Assembly: GCA_964530195.1 (NCBI GenBank)
Contig: CAZGXQ010000037.1
Span: forward strand, 1 to 9,741
DNA from: CAZGXQ01 sp964530195
GTDB taxonomy: Bacteria > Patescibacteriota > Minisyncoccia > Minisyncoccales > GBS-2
Length of the DNA stretch: 9,741 nt
Direction of reading: 5' to 3'
Made by a program: the position numbers and the translations under genes. Position 1 is the first letter of the stretch, and each line of letters begins with the position of its first letter. Below the pieces are notes generated by a model. That model worked only from the letters and a program-made list of their open reading frames with translations, was not told where the DNA came from and ran no database searches. Of the stretch, positions 1-6,396 are shown piece by piece.

Positions 1-2144
1 CCTGCTTCTTGGGCCAGATCTATTCCCCTCTTTGTTGCAAAATCCCCGGCAATGTCCATGTCAAAACCTAAATACAAATTATCTGAATATCTTTTCAAAA
101 TTGCCAATTGGTATTGAGTTAAAGCAGTCCCAGAAACAGAAACTGTGTTTTCAAAACCCGCCTGGTGAGCCAAAATCGTATCAGTGTAACCCTCGACCAA
201 AATACAAAAGTTTTTCTTTCTAATTTCAACTTTCGCTTTATCCAAACCATAAAGGACTCTGCCTTTATCGTAAATTAGAGTGTTTGGAGTGTTAATATAC
301 TTTGCTCCTTGTTCTTTTTTAAAAATTCTTCCCCCGAAACCAATAACTTGAGAGTTGATGTCAAAAATTGGAAAAATTATTCTTCCCCTAAACCTATCGA
401 AATATTCGTGAGTTTCTGTTTTAATAACAAGACCTGCTTTTTCAATTTCATCTCTTTTATACCCTTTCTTTGACAAAAAATCAACCAATGATCTTTTTGT
501 TTCTGGTGCCCAACCAATTCTCCATTTTTTGATCGATTCTTCACTTATCCCCCTTCCTATTAAATATTTAACAACTTCCTTTCCCGTCTTTCCTTCTAGT
601 TGTTTCTCAAAAAATTTACAAGCTAGTTCACAAATTTCATATAATCTTTGTCTTTCAGTCTTTAATTTTTGATAATCTGGAGAAATTGGTTTCAATTCAA
701 CCCCGGCTCTTTTTGCCAAAATCCTTAATGCATCTCCGAATTCAACTCCTTCAATTTCCATTATGAATTTAAAAACATCACCTCCCTTTCCGCAATTTGA
801 CACAGCAAAGGGACCTGCCAAATAGGAATGATCAACAGCTACAGTTAAATCAAAAGTGTCACCTTTATAGTATCTTTTTTTAATTTCTCTAATCGGTAAA
901 GCCCAATATAAAACCTTAGTTTTTGGATCCCGCCAAAAAAATGAAAAATGCAGCTTATAGTTTTCTTGCCAAATTATTGTATAAGATGTCTTGTGACGAA
1001 CTCCTTTTTTGTCAACTTTCTCTCTTTGAATAATAAAGTTGGGGTGTTTTTTCAATCTTAAAAGAATATCTCTTAATTGTTCAGCTAGTAAAAGAGAAGT
1101 TGTGGTAATTGCTCTATAATTTCTTTTGCTTTTGCACTTTGCAACTTTTCCTTGAGTACCATCGCCTCTCCAGATGGCTTCAAGGATTATTCTTTGTTTT
1201 TGAGGTGGTAAAAATTGAAGTTCAAAAGGAATGTGTTTTTTATCTGCGCCCTTCCCGCAAAGATTCTCAAAAATGTTGGATAATTTTGAATTACAAGCTG
1301 AAATTTCAAGTCCGGTTCTTTTTCCTGTTTTTCTTCTGTGAATGCTTGCATTTATCCCAAAAATTTCTTCGATCAATTTTTTTATTTCCTTGGCAAACTC
1401 TATTTCATTTTCTCCTAAACTAAACCTAATGTAGGCTCTATGATTGCTTCCTTCGGCTATATAGTAGCCAAGTAATTTCAAAAATTTGTCATCAACTTTT
1501 ATTTTTGTTGGAATCTCTTTAATCTCTGGCCCAAAATTACTCTCTTTCCTCGTATAGTACTTTTCCAAATCAATGTAATCTAAATCTTCAATTTTTTCAT
1601 TCACTGGATAAAGCAAAAGGTCATCTTTGGAAAGATGAGAAGCTGGTAATTTTTCGATTTTGTAACTCAAATAAAATCTTGGACAATGTTTCTTTTTGCA
1701 ATTCCATTGACAAATTCTTGTTTTTCGAGATTTGTAAGGACAATGCTTTGTTTTTATTACAAAAACTTCGTGATCTGGAGTCAAAGAAACCGTTTCGTTC
1801 GATTTTCTAACTCTAATTTCTAAAATTTCGCCTTTAAACGGCCTCCACAAAGATCTTATCACCGGCATAAATCTTCCTCTGTGAGTCTCAACTAAATCTC
1901 CGATTTTCAAATCTTCAATTTTGTGATATCCTGTTTTAGTTTTTATTAAAGTTCCTGGTAAAAAACATCCAAAACAATGCCAAATTTGCCTTGCTGGAGA
2001 AACAAAGAAAGAAGGATTTTTCTCTGAGTGAAAAGGACAAAGGGTTTTATAATTTGCCCCACATTTTTTTAAAGGTAAGTACGAAGAAATAACATCCACA
2101 ATATCTAGCCTAGCCTTTATCTCTTCAATGGGAGATCTTTCCAT
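1..2144 (-). CDS. dnaG: DNA primase DnaG, intein-containing precursor, C-terminus beyond window
   Basis: DnaG synthesises RNA primers for chromosome replication together with the replicative helicase. The frame is open from ATG at 2144 to the left edge (714 codons, 3' end missing). Of these, residues 60-450 are an intein, leaving 323 residues of primase. The N-terminal CHC2 zinc finger has ligands C36, H39, C57 and, after splicing, C451 (CPFH, then HCFG joined to CGKGG). The RNA-polymerase-like catalytic core follows, with GWAPE, FRGRIIFPIFD and YINTPNT. The TOPRIM domain shows VEGYTD (E651) and FDMD (D695, D697). The usual DGD is DMD here, but both metal-binding Asp residues remain. No stop codon or frame change interrupts extein or intein. 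There is no Shine-Dalgarno before the ATG. The gene diverges from the glycosyltransferase operon. The helicase-binding C-terminal domain should lie left of the window. Identity is very secure. Confidence 0.96.
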   Translation of the reverse strand, partial: MERSPIEEIKARLDIVDVISSYLPLKKCGANYKTLCPFHSEKNPSFFVSPARQIWHCFGCFLPGTLIKTKTGYHKIEDLKIGDLVETHRGRFMPVIRSLWRPFKGEILEIRVRKSNETVSLTPDHEVFVIKTKHCPYKSRKTRICQWNCKKKHCPRFYLSYKIEKLPASHLSKDDLLLYPVNEKIEDLDYIDLEKYYTRKESNFGPEIKEIPTKIKVDDKFLKLLGYYIAEGSNHRAYIRFSLGENEIEFAKEIKKLIEEIFGINASIHRRKTGKRTGLEISACNSKLSNIFENLCGKGADKKHIPFELQFLPPQKQRIILEAIWRGDGTQGKVAKCKSKRNYRAITTTSLLLAEQLRDILLRLKKHPNFIIQREKVDKKGVRHKTSYTIIWQENYKLHFSFFWRDPKTKVLYWALPIREIKKRYYKGDTFDLTVAVDHSYLAGPFAVSNCGKGGDVFKFIMEIEGVEFGDALRILAKRAGVELKPISPDYQKLKTERQRLYEICELACKFFEKQLEGKTGKEVVKYLIGRGISEESIKKWRIGWAPETKRSLVDFLSKKGYKRDEIEKAGLVIKTETHEYFDRFRGRIIFPIFDINSQVIGFGGRIFKKEQGAKYINTPNTLIYDKGRVLYGLDKAKVEIRKKNFCILVEGYTDTILAHQAGFENTVSVSGTALTQYQLAILKRYSDNLYLGFDMDIAGDFATKRGIDLAQEA
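795..1967 (-). mobile_element. DnaG intein with LAGLIDADG homing endonuclease (391 aa, in frame)
   Basis: This is a self-splicing protein insertion within dnaG (precursor residues 60-450). Block A starts at Cys1 in CFLPGTLIKT (C60), followed by IEDLKIGDLVETHRG. Block B is LTPDHEVFV with the TxxH pair T122/H125. The two endonuclease motifs are LLGYYIAEG (224-232, acidic E231) and IILEAIWRGDG (319-329, acidic D328), so the nuclease looks intact. Block F is DLTVAVDHSYLAGPF. Block G ends in SN followed by Cys+1 (C451). The penultimate residue is Ser instead of the usual His. Between block B and the nuclease lies a Cys-rich stretch with C135, C145, C149 and C154. Removing the insert joins HCFG to CGKGG and restores a normal CHC2 finger, which fixes both boundaries exactly. 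Splicing and homing activity are inferred from the motifs. Confidence 0.95.
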
Positions 2145-2146
2145 CA

Positions 2147-2168
2147 AATTTTATGCTATAATAAAATT
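2147..2168. repeat. Inverted repeat in the divergent intergenic region
   Basis: Arms AATTTTAT (2147-2154) and ATAAAATT (2161-2168) are perfect 8-bp inverted repeats around a 6-bp spacer, and they overlap the -10 element. The site lies between the divergent dnaG and glycosyltransferase starts, so it could be an operator or simply two facing AT-rich promoter elements. The arms contain no G or C, so chance is a real possibility. Confidence 0.35.
2154..2162 (+). promoter_or_regulatory. Extended -10 promoter TGCTATAAT for the glycosyltransferase operon
   Basis: A perfect TATAAT (2157-2162) is preceded by TG one base upstream (2154-2155), the extended -10 form that can work without a good -35. No clear TTGACA-like box stands 16-18 bp upstream. 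A start about 7 bp downstream would leave only about 12 nt before the ATG at 2181, too little for a normal ribosome binding site, and none is seen. The whole region is AT-rich, so a chance match is possible, but its position in the only intergenic gap before a six-gene operon supports it. Confidence 0.6.
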
Positions 2169-2180
2169 ATTAAACTTTCA

Positions 2181-3215
2181 ATGCTCAAAATTGCCCAAAT
2201 TGCACCCCCATGGATCTCTGTTCCTCCAAAAACTTACGGAGGGACGGAGTTAGTAATTTCTTGGTTATGTGATGAACTAGTGAGAAGGGGGCATAAAGTT
2301 ACCCTTTTTGCTACTGGAGATTCGAAAACAAAAGCAAAATTAATACCTATTTGGCCCTCCTCTCTTTGGAGTTCAAATTTAAGAGCTCCTCATGCTGTTT
2401 TTTCTCTTCTCTATAATAAATTAATCGAAATGCAAAATGAATTTGATATTATCCATGATCATTGCGAATGGTATACTTGTCCTTTTTCAAAATTTTTAAA
2501 ACCCAAGATTGTTACTACTTTGCATCATCCTTTTAGCGAAGAAACAATCACTCTTTATAAAAAATTTCCAAATATTTATTTTGTAGCAATTTCAAAAGAT
2601 CAGAAAAAAAGAGGACCTGGAATAAATATTGTTAAAACAATTTATCATGGTCTTCCTCTGGAAAAATATCTTTTTTCTGAAAAACCAAAAGATTATTTGC
2701 TCTGGCTATCAAGAATCGGACCTGATAAAGGAATAGCTGAAGCTATTGATATCGCAAAACTATCTGGAGAAAAATTAATAATTTCTGGGCCAATTTTGCC
2801 CCAATATGCAGATTACTTTGAATTTAGAATAAAACCTTTAATAGATGGGAAAAAAATTCAGTTTGTTGGGGCTGCAGATTTTAATAAAAAAATTGAACTT
2901 TTAAGAGGGGCTAAGGCTTTTTTATTTCCAGTTAAGAGACCAGAGCCATTTGGTTTGGTAGTAATTGAAGCTATGGCTTGTGGAACTCCAGTGATTGCTT
3001 TTAAAGAAGGTTCTATGCCAGAATTAATAAAAGATGGAGAAACTGGTTTTTTGGTAAAATCAATTGAAGAAGCTGTTTTAAGCTTAAAAAAAATTAATGA
3101 AATAAAAAGAGAAAATTGCAGAAAATGGGTACAAGAAAATTTTAGTTTAAAGAGAATGGTCAATAGATACGAAAAGCTTTATAAAAAAATTTTAAAAAGA
3201 GATGCGAAAACTTAA
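2181..3215 (+). CDS. GT4-family glycosyltransferase (first paralogue)
   Basis: A GT-B fold retaining glycosyltransferase that should transfer a sugar from a nucleotide sugar to an acceptor at or near the inner membrane face; donor and acceptor cannot be read from sequence. It is 344 aa, normal for GT4 enzymes. The N-terminal half starts MLKIAQIAPP and carries the glycine loop of PPKTYGGTE (G20, G21), then DIIHDH near 89-94. The C-terminal half has LSRIGPDKG (R178, K183, donor phosphate binding) and the EX7E motif EPFGLVVIE (E255, E263), followed by AMACGTPVIAF. No signal peptide or membrane segment is evident. It is the first gene of the operon, 19 nt after an extended -10 element and without a ribosome binding site. 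Its last codons overlap the next gene by 14 nt. It is more diverged than the other two GT4 paralogues here. Confidence 0.93.
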   Translation: MLKIAQIAPPWISVPPKTYGGTELVISWLCDELVRRGHKVTLFATGDSKTKAKLIPIWPSSLWSSNLRAPHAVFSLLYNKLIEMQNEFDIIHDHCEWYTCPFSKFLKPKIVTTLHHPFSEETITLYKKFPNIYFVAISKDQKKRGPGINIVKTIYHGLPLEKYLFSEKPKDYLLWLSRIGPDKGIAEAIDIAKLSGEKLIISGPILPQYADYFEFRIKPLIDGKKIQFVGAADFNKKIELLRGAKAFLFPVKRPEPFGLVVIEAMACGTPVIAFKEGSMPELIKDGETGFLVKSIEEAVLSLKKINEIKRENCRKWVQENFSLKRMVNRYEKLYKKILKRDAKT

Positions 3216-4266
3216 AATTGCCCAAATTGCTCCAATTTGGTATCCAATACCACCAAAAAAATATGGTGGAATAGAAAGGATTGTTTACTATCTTGTAGAA
3301 GGGTTAAAAAAAATAGGTCATAATGTAACTCTTTTTACCACAAAGAATTCAAAAGTTTCTGTAAAGATAAAATGGTGGAGAAAAAAAAGTTTAGTAGAAA
3401 ACAAAATTCCTTGGTCAGATTATCTTTTAGAATTGGAACATTTTGCTTTTTCTTTTTCAAATCTAAAAAATTTTGATATTCTCCATTGTCACACAGGACC
3501 AAAAACTTTTTTCTTTTTAAATTTCATAAAAATCCCAGTAATTTTCACCTTTCACAATCCAATAAAAATTGAAAAGAAAACTTCTCTCTACGAAATTGCA
3601 AGAAGATATAAAGAAAAAATTAATGCTGTGTTTTTATCAAAAGCTCACAAAAAATTTTGCAATTTCTCTTTCAAAAGAAATTTTGTCATTTACAATGGAG
3701 TAGATACTAATCTTTTTGAATTCTCCAAAAAACCAAAGGATTATTTTTTATGGGTAGGGAGAGTTGAACCTTACAAGGGGATTGAGAATGCAATTTGTGT
3801 TGCAAAAAAGACGAAAATAAAATTATTTTTAGTGGGAAAAATTGATCCAGAAAGAAAGGAGTATTTTGAAGAAAAAATAAAACCAAATCTTGGAGAAAAA
3901 ATTCAATATTTGGGTGAACTTTCTCAAAAAAAACTAATCAAAATTTATCAAGGCGCAATTGCAACTTTATATCCAATTGAGTGGCAAGAACCTTTTGGTT
4001 TAATCATGACAGAGTCTATGGCTTGTGGTACACCAGTGATCACTTTTGATTTGGGATCTACCAAAGAAATAATTAAAAATGGAAAAACTGGTTTTGTTAT
4101 TCCATTTTTAAAAGCAAACGGTGAAAAAAATATTGAAGGTCTAATAGAAGCAATAGAAAGAATTGGAGAAATTAAAAGAGAAGATTGCAGAGAATGGGTT
4201 GAGAAAAATTTCTCAATTGAAAGAATGATTAAAAATTATGAGAAAACATACTATCAAATCTTATAA
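3202..4266 (+). CDS. GT4-family glycosyltransferase (second paralogue)
   Basis: A GT-B retaining glycosyltransferase of 354 aa, clearly paralogous to the genes at 2181 and 5323. It starts MRKLKIAQIAP, has the glycine loop PPKKYGGIE (G22, G23), then DILHCHTGP (92-100), the donor phosphate motif WVGRVEPYKG (R187, K192) and the EX7E pair E263/E271 in WQEPFGLIMTE. SMACGTPVI follows. The C-terminal stretch IKREDCREWVEKNF is identical to that of the third paralogue. The ATG at 3202 lies inside the end of the preceding gene (14-nt overlap), which argues for coupled translation, and the start aligns with those of the paralogues. Its end overlaps the next gene by 29 nt. Donor and acceptor sugars are unknown. 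Confidence 0.93.
   Translation: MRKLKIAQIAPIWYPIPPKKYGGIERIVYYLVEGLKKIGHNVTLFTTKNSKVSVKIKWWRKKSLVENKIPWSDYLLELEHFAFSFSNLKNFDILHCHTGPKTFFFLNFIKIPVIFTFHNPIKIEKKTSLYEIARRYKEKINAVFLSKAHKKFCNFSFKRNFVIYNGVDTNLFEFSKKPKDYFLWVGRVEPYKGIENAICVAKKTKIKLFLVGKIDPERKEYFEEKIKPNLGEKIQYLGELSQKKLIKIYQGAIATLYPIEWQEPFGLIMTESMACGTPVITFDLGSTKEIIKNGKTGFVIPFLKANGEKNIEGLIEAIERIGEIKREDCREWVEKNFSIERMIKNYEKTYYQIL
4171..4199 (+). repeat. Paralogue repeat copy 1 (28 of 29 bp identical to 6295-6323)
   Basis: This segment encodes IKREDCREWV near the C-terminus of the second GT4 gene and matches the third GT4 gene at 6295-6323 with one silent difference (GAA versus GAG). The first GT4 gene has a weaker version at 3102-3130. 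It reflects gene duplication or later gene conversion, not a mobile repeat. Confidence 0.8.
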
Positions 4267-5335
4267 ATTTTGTTTTGTTTCACGGGGACCAGGAGAAACA
4301 GGGCAAGCAAGGGCTTTAGGAAAATTCCTAGCAGAAAAAGGAGGAGAAATTTTATTCTGCTTGCACCAAGAAAAAAATCTATTTTTTCTCAAGGACGACA
4401 AAGAATTTAAAGTATTCTTAACCCCGAGACCAGAAGATCTCAAAAAAATTGTAGAAAAAGAAAAACCTGAATTTTTGTTTTTATTTAATTCAAAAATGTG
4501 GGACAATGAGTTTAAAAAAGTGTGCCCCTTTGAAAAACCAAATTTTGTTTTTTGTTTTGACTCTAATTGGCTTTTTAATTCAAAAAAATACCCGGCCTAC
4601 GATTATGTAAAATGGGCTGACAAGTATTTCATTTTATTTCCTCAAAAAATTTTTAATCTTGGGGTAAAAGAATTTGGTGGGAATTTTGAAATTGAAAAAG
4701 ACATCAAAGAAAAATTAATTCCAATAGGTTTTATTCCTTCTTATTTACCAATTAGCAAAGAAAAAAAAGTAAAAACAAAAAAAGAATTAGGAATAAAAAG
4801 TAATGAAAAGCTTATTTTGTCTTATTTTTCTGGTTTTGGTGCAGGCTATAGAGATTGGGCTTTGGAAAATTTCAAAAAAGCAATGGATCTTTTAGTTAAA
4901 AAGAAAAAAGAGATCAGGGCAGTTTATATTGGTCCAAAAATTGAAAAAGAGAAAAATTGGTTAATTCAACTTGAAGGAGTTTCAGCAAAAAAATATTTTG
5001 AAATTTTGGCTTCTTCAGATTTAGTTTTTATGCACCAAGGAATGGTTACTTTAGCGCAAGTAATCTCTTGCCAAATTCCTGTAATTTGCAATGTTTCAGT
5101 CTTGAAAACCGAATTTCTTCCAAAACTTCACTTTTGGGAAGTTTTGCCTTTCAAAAAAGCAGGGGTTTGTGAAATGTTTTCAAAAACAACAAAGGTTGAA
5201 AAAATTGCAAAAAAAATTGAGGAGCTTTTATACAATAAAAAAGAAATCGAAAAAATGAGAAAAAAACAAAAAGAAATTTTTGAAAGAGGGGAAGAAAAAT
5301 TTTTAAAAGAATTAGAAAAAATATGCGAAAATTAA
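4238..5335 (+). CDS. Distinct GT-B glycosyltransferase, MurG/GT28- or GT1-like
   Basis: A 365-aa protein that looks like a GT-B glycosyltransferase but is not GT4: it lacks EX7E. The N-terminus has a glycine-rich loop, SRGPGETGQARALG (15-28), followed by the helix AKFLAEKG-type region, as in MurG and GT1 enzymes. Near the C-terminus, SSDLVFMHQGMVTLAQ (259-274) followed by CQIPVI (278-283) matches the donor-binding pattern of GT1/GT28 (a DLV strand, H-G loop, small residues, then G-x-P). The tail (330-365) is Lys/Glu-rich and probably helical. The ATG at 4238 gives a 29-nt overlap with the upstream gene, and no later ATG precedes the glycine loop, so this start is preferred. It lies between two close GT4 paralogues, so it probably acts on the same glycan. 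The exact family and its substrate are uncertain. Confidence 0.7.
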   Translation: MRKHTIKSYKFCFVSRGPGETGQARALGKFLAEKGGEILFCLHQEKNLFFLKDDKEFKVFLTPRPEDLKKIVEKEKPEFLFLFNSKMWDNEFKKVCPFEKPNFVFCFDSNWLFNSKKYPAYDYVKWADKYFILFPQKIFNLGVKEFGGNFEIEKDIKEKLIPIGFIPSYLPISKEKKVKTKKELGIKSNEKLILSYFSGFGAGYRDWALENFKKAMDLLVKKKKEIRAVYIGPKIEKEKNWLIQLEGVSAKKYFEILASSDLVFMHQGMVTLAQVISCQIPVICNVSVLKTEFLPKLHFWEVLPFKKAGVCEMFSKTTKVEKIAKKIEELLYNKKEIEKMRKKQKEIFERGEEKFLKELEKICEN

Positions 5336-6396
5336 GAATTGGACAAATTTCTCCCTTAAATTTACCAGTTCCTCCCCAAAAATATGGTGGAACAGAAAGA
5401 ATTATTTTTTGGCTTTGTGAAGAATTGGAAAAATTAGGACATAAAGTTTTTCTTTTTGGAACTCAAGATTCAAAAGTTTCTTGTAAATTAATTCCGATAA
5501 TTAAAAAAGCACTATGGGAAAACACTAAAATTAAAGAACATGCACCTTATTATGCTTTAGAAATGGCAGTAATTTCGAAAATGGCAGAAAAGCTAAAATT
5601 AGATATTTTGCATGACCATTTAGGGCCCTGGAGCTTAACTCTATATGGAAAGTTAAAAATTCCAATTGTACATACTTTGCATATTCCTTTCCAGGGAAGA
5701 GAAGATAGAATTTTTGTATATCAAAAACTGAAAGCAAAACTCATTTCAATTTCTTTTGCACAAAGAAAACCTGCGCCAAATTTAAACTATGTAGCCAACG
5801 TTTATAATGGGATAGATATTTCAAATTTTCCTTTCAATAAAAATCCAAAAAATTATTTTATCTGGGTGGGAGAATTGTCAAAAAGAAAAGGAATTTTAGA
5901 GGTTATTAAAATTGCAAAAAAAGCAAAGATTGAACTTTATATTGCGGGAAGAATTCCTCCACCACAACAAAGAGAAGATTATCAGTTTTTTAAAAAATTT
6001 GTGGAAAAGAAATTGAATAAAGGAAAAATTAGATACTTAGGAGAGCTTTCCCAAAGAAAACTTGCCTTTTATTATAAAAACGCAATTGCTTTTTTATATC
6101 CTTTACAGTGGGAAGAACCTTTTGGTTTAACTATGATTGAATCAATGGCTTGTGGCACTCCAGTTATTGCTTTTAAGAGAGGTTCAGTGCCAGAGGTGGT
6201 AAGGGATAAATTAACTGGCTTTGTAATTAAACCTTTTAAAAATGGGGAGCAAAATTTTGACGATTTTGTTTCTGCTATAGAAAATATTTCAACTATTAAA
6301 AGAGAGGATTGCAGAGAATGGGTAGAAAAAAATTTCACAAAGGAAAAAATGGCAAAAAATTACGAAAGAGTGTATTATAAGATATTAAATGATTAA
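5323..6396 (+). CDS. GT4-family glycosyltransferase (third paralogue)
   Basis: A GT-B retaining glycosyltransferase of 357 aa. It opens MRKLRIGQISP and has the glycine loop PPQKYGGTE (G22, G23), LDILHDHLGP (93-102) and the EX7E motif EEPFGLTMIE (E265, E273), followed by SMACGTPVIAFKRGSVPE. In the donor phosphate motif it reads WVGELSKRKG, with Glu184 where the two paralogues and most GT4 enzymes have Arg. Nearby K187, R188 and K189 might compensate. The C-terminal REDCREWVEKNF is shared with the second paralogue, so these two are closest relatives although another transferase gene lies between them. The start overlaps the previous gene by 13 nt and the end overlaps the kinase by 8 nt. The substrate is unknown. 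Confidence 0.93.
   Translation: MRKLRIGQISPLNLPVPPQKYGGTERIIFWLCEELEKLGHKVFLFGTQDSKVSCKLIPIIKKALWENTKIKEHAPYYALEMAVISKMAEKLKLDILHDHLGPWSLTLYGKLKIPIVHTLHIPFQGREDRIFVYQKLKAKLISISFAQRKPAPNLNYVANVYNGIDISNFPFNKNPKNYFIWVGELSKRKGILEVIKIAKKAKIELYIAGRIPPPQQREDYQFFKKFVEKKLNKGKIRYLGELSQRKLAFYYKNAIAFLYPLQWEEPFGLTMIESMACGTPVIAFKRGSVPEVVRDKLTGFVIKPFKNGEQNFDDFVSAIENISTIKREDCREWVEKNFTKEKMAKNYERVYYKILND
6295..6323 (+). repeat. Paralogue repeat copy 2 (28 of 29 bp identical to 4171-4199)
   Basis: The matching copy in the third GT4 gene. Most of the two genes differs far more at the DNA level, so this patch is unusually conserved. A recent conversion tract or strong constraint on the C-terminal helix could explain it. 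Confidence 0.8.

Noticed and set aside
32..223. Plus-strand ORF of 63 codons at the left edge
   Set aside because: It is antisense to the DnaG TOPRIM domain, whose motifs clearly mark the minus strand as coding.
1109..1423. Plus-strand ORF of 104 codons within the dnaG region
   Set aside because: It lies antisense to the LAGLIDADG part of the intein, is Phe-rich as expected from reversed Lys-rich codons, and has no recognisable motif.
795..1967. Reading the insert as two separate primase gene fragments or as a group I intron
   Set aside because: The frame is continuous through both boundaries, and the protein-level splicing blocks A, B, F and G are present, so it is an intein and no RNA intron is needed.
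2858..3163. Minus-strand ORF of 101 codons
   Set aside because: It is the shadow of the GT4 EX7E region; a similar shadow appears at 6072-6338 in the paralogue, showing that it arises from the conserved plus-strand sequence.
2181..6396. CRISPR or other regular repeat array
   Set aside because: The only repeats are diverged coding similarities among glycosyltransferase paralogues, without regular spacers.
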